From: Bacteroidota bacterium
Lineage (GTDB): Bacteria > Bacteroidota > Bacteroidia > Flavobacteriales_D > Crocinitomicaceae
DNA length: 5,997 bases
Direction: 5' to 3'
NCBI GenBank assembly: GCA_016866415.1
Contig: VGML01000131.1
Location: 1-5,997 of the forward strand
In this document: positions 1-5,997 of the stretch, piece after piece
How the letters are laid out: each line of letters starts with the position of its first letter
Numbering within the stretch: position 1 is the first letter of the stretch
The notes under the pieces: generated by a model
What the model was told of the DNA's origin: nothing
Seen by the model: the letters and a program-made list of their open reading frames with translations, nothing else
Database searches by the model: none
Translations under genes and position numbers: made by a program

Positions 1-911
1 AACCAGTAAATGTATTAGGACCAAATGGAATATGTTTGGGTGATAACGTTACATTGACCTATCAATCCAATATGATTCCTTCTTCAATAATTTGGTCTAA
101 CGGTTCACAATCAAATTCTATTTCTACTTCCATAAGTGGTGGGTATTCAGTATTATTGAAAGATGAAAACGGTTGTCGCTCGCGTTCGTCAAATAAAAAT
201 TTACAGTCCTTTCAACTCCCCTTTGTCGATGCAGGGCCAAATCATATTATATGCCCGAATTCCTCGATGACATTATCTGGAACTGGCACAGCTAATTCAT
301 ATCAATGGACAAATGGAGCACAGAATAACATTCCGTTCACACCTACATTATCAGGTTTTTACACTGTAACCGGAACAGATATCAATGGCTGTTCAAATGT
401 TGATTCAACGTTTATTGATTTTTACACATTAATGCCTGTATCATACACTGAAAATGTAAGTGAAATTGGACTTTATGATCTTGCTTTTAACGTAACACCT
501 GGCGTACCTAGTGGTGGAAGTTATTCTGGACCTGGTATTATTGGAACTTCATTTCACCCAGGATTAGCTGGAGTTGGAACACACGCCATTGTGTATTCAG
601 TTCTTAATTCGAATGGATGTTATTCCACAGACACTTCTTTTATTAATGTTATCGATAACATAGGAATTGAAGAGAATTATCTCAATGGAATCATGATTTA
701 TCCAAATCCGACTAATGATTTCATAAATATTTCTAATCCAATGGCTATTTCAGTTGAGCTCATTTCAAATGAAGGCAAAAGTCTAATAATTCGTGAATTA
801 CAACCATTTGCAAAAATAGATTTTTCAGACTTTGCTAACGGTTTGTACTATTTAAAATTGAACAATAGTAATGAGTCAAAAACATTTAAAATCATAAAGT
901 ATGGCCATTAA
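1..911 (+). CDS. T9SS-sorted Ig/PKD-like repeat surface protein, 3' part
   Basis: This is the C-terminal part of a large secreted or cell-surface protein. The frame is open to the left edge (first full codon at 3), so the true start lies outside the window; the in-frame TTG at 36 is not a credible start. Two Ig/PKD-like repeats are visible, each with a Cys, a W-[ST]-N-G turn and a closing Y-[ST]-V...D-x-N-G-C motif (about 12-190 and 225-422). A third, different domain follows (about 480-650), with SGGSYSGPGI and GVGTHAIVYSV, a type common in Bacteroidota adhesins. The last roughly 80 residues (660-908) are a type A T9SS sorting domain: IYPNP at 696-710, then alternating strands and the ending GLYYLKL...KTFKIIK. 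Family knowledge says such tails direct export through the type IX system and are cleaved at the cell surface. The exact role (adhesion, gliding, matrix) cannot be told. It is the first visible gene of an operon with two predicted barrel genes. Confidence 0.9.
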   Translation, partial: PVNVLGPNGICLGDNVTLTYQSNMIPSSIIWSNGSQSNSISTSISGGYSVLLKDENGCRSRSSNKNLQSFQLPFVDAGPNHIICPNSSMTLSGTGTANSYQWTNGAQNNIPFTPTLSGFYTVTGTDINGCSNVDSTFIDFYTLMPVSYTENVSEIGLYDLAFNVTPGVPSGGSYSGPGIIGTSFHPGLAGVGTHAIVYSVLNSNGCYSTDTSFINVIDNIGIEENYLNGIMIYPNPTNDFINISNPMAISVELISNEGKSLIIRELQPFAKIDFSDFANGLYYLKLNNSNESKTFKIIKYGH

Positions 912-1556
912 TTGGAAACGTTTCCTGTTGGTTTTTTAGTAATAAATAGTCAGCTACATGCCCAAAATTTCCCATTAAAGAAAAATGAATCTGGGATATT
1001 TCAACTAGGAGCAAGATCTACAACATCCATGTTTAATGATGGAGGAACTGATAATTTTGGGTTAGGAATTGGAGGTCAATTTCGTTTGCAGCTTGCAGAG
1101 CAAATCAATACGGATTGGTTTTTTGATTATTTGACAAGTGATATTGGGAATGTAGGTAATCGATCGGATTACCACATCGGATGGAGCGTACTTTTCTATC
1201 CTTACCTTAAAAAAGAAAATGATGTCGTAAAAACAACGTTGCTTAAACCGTTTATACTAGCTGGACATTGTTTTGATTACTCACGTTTTGTGGAAAACAA
1301 AAATATAAGCAATTTGCAAGAAAGATGGAGTTCAGCTGTTCAAGCCGGAATTGGAACTCATATAAATCTTAGTAAAAGACTAGATTTGACCATCATGACG
1401 CAATACATGATACACTTGGGAAATCACATTCATGCTGATGTAGTTTCTAATTCAACTGGTAGTTCATTGTATATATCTGAAGAACATGGAGCTAGTTTGG
1501 AAGGTCACTTACTGACAACAATTAGCATTAACTACAAAATCGCAGATTTATGGTAA
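901..1556 (+). CDS. Predicted outer-membrane beta-barrel protein, frame-interrupted near the start
   Basis: The uninterrupted frame runs from 912 to 1556, but its only early start is a TTG directly after the previous stop codon, and it would give a poor signal peptide. The likely start is the ATG at 901, which overlaps the end of the upstream gene by 11 nt. It reads MAINWKRFLLVF and then meets TAG at 937-939. A net -1 shift in the T6 run (932-937) continues it as LVINSQLHAQ, completing a normal signal peptide (K6/R7, hydrophobic core, LHA|Q cleavage) and giving a product of about 218 residues. The mature part has alternating amphipathic strands rich in Gly and aromatic residues (for example FGLGIGGQFRLQL, YHIGWSVLFYPYL, LLTTISINYKI) and ends in Trp, as expected of a small outer-membrane barrel. 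No named family is recognised. Whether the gene is intact, mutated or misread at the T run is open. It is probably translated by coupling with its neighbours. Confidence 0.75.
932..938 (+). other. T6A homopolymer at the frame break (possible slippage site)
   Basis: Six T followed by A sit exactly where the 901 frame stops and the barrel frame continues. In the 901 frame the codons are GTT TTT TAG. Slipping the Phe tRNA on TTT back by one base, or adding one T, gives TTT TTA GTA and restores the long frame. The heptamer TTTTTTA is a known slippery string in viruses, but here its phase is not the canonical X XXY YYZ arrangement, so a ribosomal event would be P-site slippage next to a stop. A base lost in sequencing or assembly, or a real deletion, is equally compatible. 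Confidence 0.5.
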
Positions 1557-2194
1557 ATAGAATATTTTTCTTTCTTCTTGTTTTTCCGATAATTGTTTTT
1601 TCTCAAGAATTAGGAGGATTGGATCCAAATAAAAAGCTCGAAGAACCGAACTATTTTCGACCGGGATTACTCAAAGCATCAGCTACCATTTCACCAGGAA
1701 GAATGCTTCAAAATAAAGCGAACTCAATTTATATTTCGGGTTTTCTAGAATATATTTTGGATAGGAAATATAGTTTGCGAGGTGATGTTTTTCAGTTTGT
1801 TGATGCAGGTTATTCTGATGCATCACTGCTCGAACCAAATTTCATGAATCGACTGTATTTTGGTGCATTTCGACATTTTGGAAAGAAAAATTTAAAATTC
1901 TATACAGGAGCGCAAGCAGGAATGACCTTTATGCAATATTATCATAGCTTTAGTCAAGGAAGAAATTTTTCCATAGAGCCTTCTTTTGCTTTAAAAGCTG
2001 GAACAACTTTTTATGTATGGAAGTATTTTCATTTTTTCGCTGATTTAACCTACGTAAATTCAACAACAAGAGGACTCGTTTTTGGTTCACAAAAAATGGA
2101 TGAACTCATTTTTTCAGCGGGGCTTGGATTTCAGATTCAAACAAGAAAGAAACAAAAAATACATATTAGAAAAATAAGTTCTCCCTATTTTTAA
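1550..2194 (+). CDS. Predicted outer-membrane beta-barrel protein
   Basis: This is a 214-residue exported protein. Residues 1-18 form a clear signal peptide (MVNRIFFFLLVFPIIVFS, cleaved before Q19). The rest shows regularly spaced amphipathic strands with many aromatic residues and glycines (around YISGFLEYIL, MNRLYFGAFRHF, FYTGAQAGMTFM, FALKAGTTFYVW, YFHFFADLTYV, LIFSAGLGFQIQ), a pattern typical of an 8- to 10-stranded outer-membrane barrel. A Lys/Arg-rich tail (about 198-210) follows the last strand, and the protein ends in Phe. The ATG overlaps the stop of the preceding barrel gene by 7 nt (ATGGTAA), so translational coupling is likely. Its position after a T9SS-sorted protein suggests a shared surface role, possibly anchoring or assembly of the adhesin; this is inference. 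It is shorter than usual PorP/SprF partners and I do not see enough similarity to call it one. Confidence 0.8.
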   Translation: MVNRIFFFLLVFPIIVFSQELGGLDPNKKLEEPNYFRPGLLKASATISPGRMLQNKANSIYISGFLEYILDRKYSLRGDVFQFVDAGYSDASLLEPNFMNRLYFGAFRHFGKKNLKFYTGAQAGMTFMQYYHSFSQGRNFSIEPSFALKAGTTFYVWKYFHFFADLTYVNSTTRGLVFGSQKMDELIFSAGLGFQIQTRKKQKIHIRKISSPYF

Positions 2195-2214
2195 ATAAAC
2201 GTTTAAACTTAAAA

Positions 2215-3627
2215 TTACTTATCCGCTATACATCTCACGGCATAGCCGATTTTGTTTTCGATATTGGGAATATATCTATTGTCATATTTACTCGATTTTT
2301 CACTTGTATAAAAAACAATATTTTCATTTGAAACGGTGGAATAAGGGAGTAGTTTTCGTTCATTTGAATAAAAATCATATTTGTCATTAACAAAGAAATC
2401 ATAATTGAGGGAAAGTATCCTTTTAGAATCGGGAGTTCGGTATATAAAAGGTAGAAAAATACCGGACATTTTATAATTAATTCCCTTTTGATCCCCAATA
2501 AGAATATTATTTGTTGTATTTAAACCAAGTAAATACTCATTGGTAGGTAAAGAAATTTCGTTATCAGATCTATTCTTACTCATTAACTTGACATCTTTAC
2601 TAATCAAACCATTTAAATTCAAATCATTAGACTCTTCATTAAAATCTAGTCTGTTTTTCTTTTTAAGCCTAATATAATCTCTTTGGTCTGGAGAAATCGT
2701 TTTAATTAATTCAACTAAATCCAACTCGTTCGGCACGTGAAAACCAACAGGACAGATATTACGATTATCAATAAGTGCAAATTGATTGTAATACTTATTT
2801 CCATCTCTGAAAAAATAAGCACTTGTAGATAAAGATGACCACGTGTTCCAATCCTCATATTTAGGAATTAATTCATTATTACCAAAATTCTCCGCAGATA
2901 AATTCTCCGTCATCCACAATTGACTTCCAATTGGAACAACAGGAACAAGAACTTTTGAACCATCATTCTTAGAAGTCATTTTAAAACTTTTTGAAAATGC
3001 ATTAATAATTCCCATATCTCCTGGTTCAAAAAAAGAATTTGATGTAGTGATTGAATATTCTACCTCTCCCGTTGAAAGGGATAAGAAAGGAGTGTATTTG
3101 TTTTCTATAATTTCATTTTGACTTTCACTCAGTAAATATTCATCCTTTTTTCTGTGGTCAATTAACAATGACTTCAGTTCAACAGTTACCCCCATTTGAT
3201 TGCTATAGAATCCAAATGCCTGAAGGTTGTCTTCCATTTCAACAGTAATCGAAGACAAAATATTTTTAAAAATTACAATAGAATCTTGGGTTTTATTTAA
3301 AGTAGATTTAAGAAATTTTGATGAATCATTCGGATCAATAACCTTTCTCTTTAAAATTTCATATTCCAAGACACCTCCATTTTCAGTATAGTCAGCACAT
3401 TTTTCCCAACGAGATGTGTCAGATGCAAATTTCCCAGGTATTTTGGCTAAACAATAATTTTTAAGAAATACAGATCCAAACTGATCTTTAACCCAATTAC
3501 CTTGTAATGCATATTTAGTTCCATCTTCCGTCTGACCCAACAAATATATGTTATTGTTATCTTGAGCAAATGAAGAATTCATTTGAACTACAAATAGAAA
3601 TACAAAAATTAATCTCGACACATTCAT
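2215..3627 (-). CDS. Secreted protein with C-terminal FISUMP domain
   Basis: This is a 470-residue exported protein of unknown function. Residues 1-21 are a signal peptide (MNVSRLIFVFLFVVQMN..., cleavage FA|Q22); there is no lipobox Cys and no T9SS sorting tail. Residues about 22-225 match nothing I recognise and carry two Cys (59 and 77). From about 229 to the end lies a FISUMP domain (Fibrobacter succinogenes major paralogous domain): the opening IGSQLWMTENL (233-243), an IP...W segment (254-260), the CPVGFHVP motif (292-299) and the closing GYAVRC (461-466). The domain is widespread in exported Bacteroidota and Fibrobacter proteins, but its biochemical role is not established. The segment between 300 and 455 is long and Asn/Lys/Ser-rich. 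The gene converges on the barrel operon with 20 bp between, and has its own candidate promoter upstream. The ATG at 3627 is chosen because it yields the signal peptide. Confidence 0.85.
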   Translation of the reverse strand: MNVSRLIFVFLFVVQMNSSFAQDNNNIYLLGQTEDGTKYALQGNWVKDQFGSVFLKNYCLAKIPGKFASDTSRWEKCADYTENGGVLEYEILKRKVIDPNDSSKFLKSTLNKTQDSIVIFKNILSSITVEMEDNLQAFGFYSNQMGVTVELKSLLIDHRKKDEYLLSESQNEIIENKYTPFLSLSTGEVEYSITTSNSFFEPGDMGIINAFSKSFKMTSKNDGSKVLVPVVPIGSQLWMTENLSAENFGNNELIPKYEDWNTWSSLSTSAYFFRDGNKYYNQFALIDNRNICPVGFHVPNELDLVELIKTISPDQRDYIRLKKKNRLDFNEESNDLNLNGLISKDVKLMSKNRSDNEISLPTNEYLLGLNTTNNILIGDQKGINYKMSGIFLPFIYRTPDSKRILSLNYDFFVNDKYDFYSNERKLLPYSTVSNENIVFYTSEKSSKYDNRYIPNIENKIGYAVRCIADK

Positions 3628-3659
3628 ATTTAAACACTTTTGATATTACATTTACTTGA

Positions 3660-3692
3660 CAAAAGTAGAATAATTATTAACAATTCTAACAA
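3660..3692 (-). promoter_or_regulatory. Candidate Bacteroidota-type promoter of the FISUMP gene
   Basis: On the minus strand, TACTTTTG (3660-3667) fits the -7 consensus TAnnTTTG of Bacteroidota primary sigma factor. TTG (3690-3692) lies 22 nt upstream, within the usual spacing of the -33 element. The -33 part sits in the last codons of the thiolase gene. The expected transcript would have a leader of roughly 25-30 nt before the ATG at 3627. No Shine-Dalgarno sequence is visible, which is common in this phylum. Confidence 0.5.
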
Positions 3693-4897
3693 CTTCTTTC
3701 AATAATCGTCGCGTAACCCTGCCCAACTCCTATACACATGGTTACCAGCGCATAACGTTTTCCAGTGCGTTGTAATTCACGAGCAGCAGTTAATAGGATT
3801 CTCGCACCAGACATTCCAAGCGGATGCCCTAAAGCAATTGCACCGCCATTGGGATTAATACGAGGATCATTGTCAGCGATTCCCATGGCTCTGGTGCAAG
3901 CCAACACTTGCGCGGCAAAGGCTTCGTTTAATTCCAAAATATCCATATCAGCCAAAGTCAGACCTGCACGTTCCAATGCTTTTTTAGAAGCGTAAACCGG
4001 TCCAATTCCCATTATTCGTGGTTCAACTCCTGCAACTGCAGCAGAAACAATACGTGCCAAAGGTTTCAACGAATGCGTTTTTAATCCTTCCTCTGAAGAA
4101 ATCAATAAGGCCGCAGCTCCATCGTTCAAACCTGAGGCATTACCAGCGGTCACTGAACCATCTTTTTTAAATGCCGGTTTTAAATTAGACAAGGCTTCCA
4201 TCGTTGTGGAAGCTCTCGCAAATTCGTCTTTGGCAAAATGAATTGGCTCTTTTTTCTTTTGAGCAATAACAACAGGAACAATTTCTCCATCAAAAAAACC
4301 ATTCGCTTGGGCTTTTGCCACTTTTTCTTGCGACCAACAGGCAAATTTATCTTGTGCCTCACGCTCAATTCCATATTTTTCAACCAAATTCTCGGCAGTC
4401 ATTCCCATGCTGTCAACACCATAAATTCCTTCCATCTTCGGATTGATAAATCGCCAACCAAACGAAGAATCAAACATTTGAGCATCCCGTCCAAAAGCTG
4501 AGGATGTCTTGGAAATCACCCAAGGTCCGCGCGTCATGTGTTCTACCCCACCTGAAATGTATAAATCTCCCGCGCCGTCTTTGATTGCTCTTGAAGCGTT
4601 TATTGTAGCTGCCATTCCTGATGCACAAAGTCTGTTAACTGTTTCCCCGGCTACTTCGATTGGTAAACCTGCCAAAAGTCCTGCCATACGCGCTACATTG
4701 CGATTATCTTCTCCCGCTTGATTGGCACAACCAAAAATCAGATCTTCAATTGCTTTCAAATCCAAATTCGGATGTCTTTCAACCAAACCTTTAATAGCAA
4801 TAGCAGCTAGATCATCAGCTCTAATTGCAGATAAAGCTCCCCCAAAACTTCCTATTGCCGTTCGAACTCCATCAATAATGTAAACTTCCTTTGACAT
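3686..4897 (-). CDS. pcaF: 3-oxoadipyl-CoA thiolase (beta-ketoadipyl-CoA thiolase)
   Basis: This is a complete 403-residue thiolase that cleaves 3-oxoadipyl-CoA with CoA to succinyl-CoA and acetyl-CoA, the last step of the beta-ketoadipate (PcaF) and phenylacetate (PaaJ) pathways; it is cytosolic and a tetramer in its family. The nucleophile Cys91 lies in NRLCASG, the NEAF motif is at 324-327, His358 in GHPLG and the acid/base Cys388 in CIGVGQG, so all catalytic residues are present. Features that point to the 3-oxoadipyl subgroup rather than acetyl-CoA acetyltransferase are GCANQAGEDNRNVARMA (56-72), AFGRDAQMFDSSFGWRF (134-150) and the PRINPNGGAIALGHP region. Length matches E. coli PaaJ (about 400). 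No other paa or pca gene is in view, so the pathway cannot be decided; paaJ would be an equally good symbol. A broader beta-oxidation role is possible. Its codons are visibly more GC-rich than those of the surface genes to its left, as is common for a conserved metabolic gene. Confidence 0.93.
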   Translation of the reverse strand: MSKEVYIIDGVRTAIGSFGGALSAIRADDLAAIAIKGLVERHPNLDLKAIEDLIFGCANQAGEDNRNVARMAGLLAGLPIEVAGETVNRLCASGMAATINASRAIKDGAGDLYISGGVEHMTRGPWVISKTSSAFGRDAQMFDSSFGWRFINPKMEGIYGVDSMGMTAENLVEKYGIEREAQDKFACWSQEKVAKAQANGFFDGEIVPVVIAQKKKEPIHFAKDEFARASTTMEALSNLKPAFKKDGSVTAGNASGLNDGAAALLISSEEGLKTHSLKPLARIVSAAVAGVEPRIMGIGPVYASKKALERAGLTLADMDILELNEAFAAQVLACTRAMGIADNDPRINPNGGAIALGHPLGMSGARILLTAARELQRTGKRYALVTMCIGVGQGYATIIERSC

Positions 4898-4911
4898 AAA
4901 CTTCTTTTTTC

Positions 4912-4944
4912 CAAAATTAGAATTAATCCATTCGATTAAATCAA
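4912..4944 (-). promoter_or_regulatory. Candidate Bacteroidota-type promoter of the thiolase gene
   Basis: On the minus strand, TAATTTTG (4912-4919) matches TAnnTTTG exactly, with TTG (4942-4944) 22 nt upstream as the -33 element. The -7 box ends 14 nt before the ATG at 4897, which implies a short leader of about 10 nt. The layout matches the candidate promoter of the downstream FISUMP gene, including the AGTTG context and the TTC just before the -7 box. Confidence 0.5.
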
Positions 4945-4990
4945 CTTTTTTTCAACATGGGATGTTTCGAAATAAAAAAATATGCGGATT

Positions 4991-5017
4991 TTGAAACGAT
5001 ATTTTAGCGTAAGTTCG
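4991..5017 (+). promoter_or_regulatory. Weak candidate promoter of the FAD-linked oxidase gene
   Basis: A TTG (4991-4993, within TTTTG) is followed after 16 nt by TAAGTTCG (5010-5017), one mismatch from TAnnTTTG. The spacing is slightly short. An alternative -7-like string, TAAATTTA (5036-5043), is so near the ATG that the transcript would be almost leaderless. A short direct repeat of GAATTT (5018-5029) lies between them. Only the position in a divergent intergenic region argues for a promoter here. Confidence 0.25.
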
Positions 5018-5047
5018 AATTTGAATTTGCTTTCTTAAATTTACACG

Positions 5048-5997
5048 ATGACATCTATTTTGAACGAACAACAGATTTCATTTTTTCAAAACCTATTAGG
5101 TGACCGCTGTCTAACGGATTTCGAACATCGAATAGAATACGGTCATGATGAAACAGAAGATTTGAACTTTCCGCCGAGTGCGGTATTAAAACCAAATAGC
5201 GTTGACGAAGTTTCAAAAATCATGCGTTATTGCCATGATAATGAAATTCCTGTTTCACCTGCAGGAGCGCGAACGGGGTTAAGTGGTGGCGCACTTCCAA
5301 CGCATAGAGGCATTTTAATTTCGATGGAGAAATTAAATCGCATTCTCGAAATCGATGAAAACAATCACCAAGTAACAACTGAACCTGGTGTAATTACCCA
5401 AGTTTTGCAAGAAGCGGTGAAGGAAAAAGGATTGTTTTACCCACCTGATCCGGCAAGTAAAGGTTCGTGTTTTATAGGTGGTAATGTTTCAGAAAATTCC
5501 GGTGGACCGAAAGCAGTAAAATACGGAGTAACAAAAGATTACGTCTTGAATTTGGAAGTGGTTTTACCCAATGGACAGGTGATTTGGACAGGAGCAAACG
5601 TATTGAAAAATGCTACTGGATACAACTTGACGCAATTGATTGTCGGTTCGGAAGGAACGCTTGGAATTATCACAAAAATCGTTTTGAAACTTATTCCGCA
5701 TCCAACAAATGACTTATTGATGCTCGTTCCATTTTTTGACGCGCAAAAAGCGTGTGAAGCAGTTGCAGCCATTTTCAAAGCTGGAATTACACCAAGCGGT
5801 CTGGAATTCATGGAAAGAGACGCTCTGCTTTGGACAAAAGATTTCATTGGCGAAAGTTCAATTCCAATTGCCGAAAATCACCAAGCACATTTGTTAATTG
5901 AAGTCGATGGATTTCAAGAAGACCAATTGATGCAAGAATGTGAAAAGATTTTGGCCGTACTTGAAAATTTTGAAACGGATGAAATCCTTTTCGCAGA
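5048..5997 (+). CDS. GlcD-type FAD-linked oxidase, 5' part (2-hydroxyacid dehydrogenase family)
   Basis: The first 316 codons of a flavoprotein are present; the gene is cut by the window end, and family members are usually about 460-500 residues. It belongs to the FAD-binding PCMH/VAO-type family with GlcD (glycolate oxidase subunit) and D-lactate dehydrogenases, which oxidise 2-hydroxyacids to 2-oxoacids. The FAD-binding domain spans about 43-215. It shows PAGARTGLSGG (71-81), the PPDPASKGSCFIGGNVSENSGGP stretch (132-154, here split as PPDPASKGS and CFIGGNVSENSGGP), KYGVTKDYVL (158-167) and GYNLTQLIVGSEGTLGIIT (191-209). The substrate-side C-terminal domain (FAD-oxidase_C type) starts near 217. 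The ATG at 5048 is the first in frame and places the FAD domain at the normal distance from the N terminus. No signal peptide is visible. Glycolate, D-lactate or another 2-hydroxyacid cannot be told apart without the C-terminal residues. It is transcribed divergently from the thiolase; a functional link is not shown. Confidence 0.92.
   Translation, partial: MTSILNEQQISFFQNLLGDRCLTDFEHRIEYGHDETEDLNFPPSAVLKPNSVDEVSKIMRYCHDNEIPVSPAGARTGLSGGALPTHRGILISMEKLNRILEIDENNHQVTTEPGVITQVLQEAVKEKGLFYPPDPASKGSCFIGGNVSENSGGPKAVKYGVTKDYVLNLEVVLPNGQVIWTGANVLKNATGYNLTQLIVGSEGTLGIITKIVLKLIPHPTNDLLMLVPFFDAQKACEAVAAIFKAGITPSGLEFMERDALLWTKDFIGESSIPIAENHQAHLLIEVDGFQEDQLMQECEKILAVLENFETDEILFA

Noticed and set aside
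36..38. TTG at 36 as the start of the adhesin gene
   Set aside because: The frame is open to the left edge and continues an Ig-like repeat (GPNGICLGDNVTL), so the start lies outside the window.
912..950. TTG at 912 as the true start of the first barrel gene
   Set aside because: It would give METFPVGF..., lacking the basic n-region of a signal peptide, right after a stop in the same frame; the ATG at 901 with a one-base shift explains the sequence better.
2170..2192. Hairpin AAAAATA...TATTTTT at the end of the second barrel gene, followed by the TAAACGTTTA palindrome (2196-2205), as a terminator between the convergent genes
   Set aside because: The stem is 7 pairs, all A-T, with a 9-nt loop and lies inside the coding region; the 10-nt palindrome has no loop. 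Both are expected by chance in such AT-rich DNA.
2235..2498. Minus-strand open frame of 87 codons
   Set aside because: It lies wholly inside the FISUMP gene in another frame of the same strand, with no domain, signal or start context of its own.
3765..4721. Several short open frames (67-87 codons) on both strands within the thiolase gene
   Set aside because: They are shadows of the highly conserved thiolase frame; their translations resemble no protein family.
5539..5847. Minus-strand open frame of 102 codons opposite the FAD-linked oxidase
   Set aside because: The plus strand encodes a clear flavoprotein throughout this stretch, including the GSEGTLG motif, so this is an antisense shadow.

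Overview
The window looks like chromosomal DNA of a Bacteroidota member, most likely of the order Flavobacteriales (a Fluviicola/Crocinitomix-like relative is a guess only). The evidence is AT-rich DNA, a type IX secretion (T9SS) C-terminal sorting domain, a FISUMP-domain protein, starts without clear Shine-Dalgarno sequences, and promoters of the Bacteroidota type (TTG then TAnnTTTG). No RNA gene, CRISPR array, insertion sequence or phage gene was found.

Left part (1-2194, + strand): a tight three-gene cell-surface operon. It begins with the 3' end of a large Ig/PKD-like adhesin that ends in a T9SS sorting tail. Two small predicted outer-membrane beta-barrel proteins follow, and their start codons overlap the preceding stop codons (11 and 7 nt). 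The first barrel gene is interrupted near its start. An ATG at 901 encodes the front half of a good signal peptide, but the frame hits TAG at 937 after a run of six T. A one-base shift in that run joins it to the rest of the signal peptide and the barrel. This is the most notable point of the window: a sequencing error, a mutation, or a slippage site.

Middle (2215-4897, - strand): a secreted FISUMP-domain protein of unknown function, converging on the operon with only 20 bp between. Upstream of it, in the same direction, lies a complete 3-oxoadipyl-CoA thiolase (PcaF/PaaJ type). Each gene has its own candidate promoter with the same TTG-N22-TAnnTTTG layout, so they are probably separate transcription units.

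Right part (4898-5997): a 150-bp divergent intergenic region, then the first 316 codons of a GlcD-type FAD-linked oxidase (glycolate/D-lactate/2-hydroxyacid dehydrogenase family) that runs off the window. The thiolase and the oxidase are metabolic genes with no visible pathway partners here. I see no clear new defence or mobile system; most of the window is ordinary Bacteroidota surface and metabolic genes.
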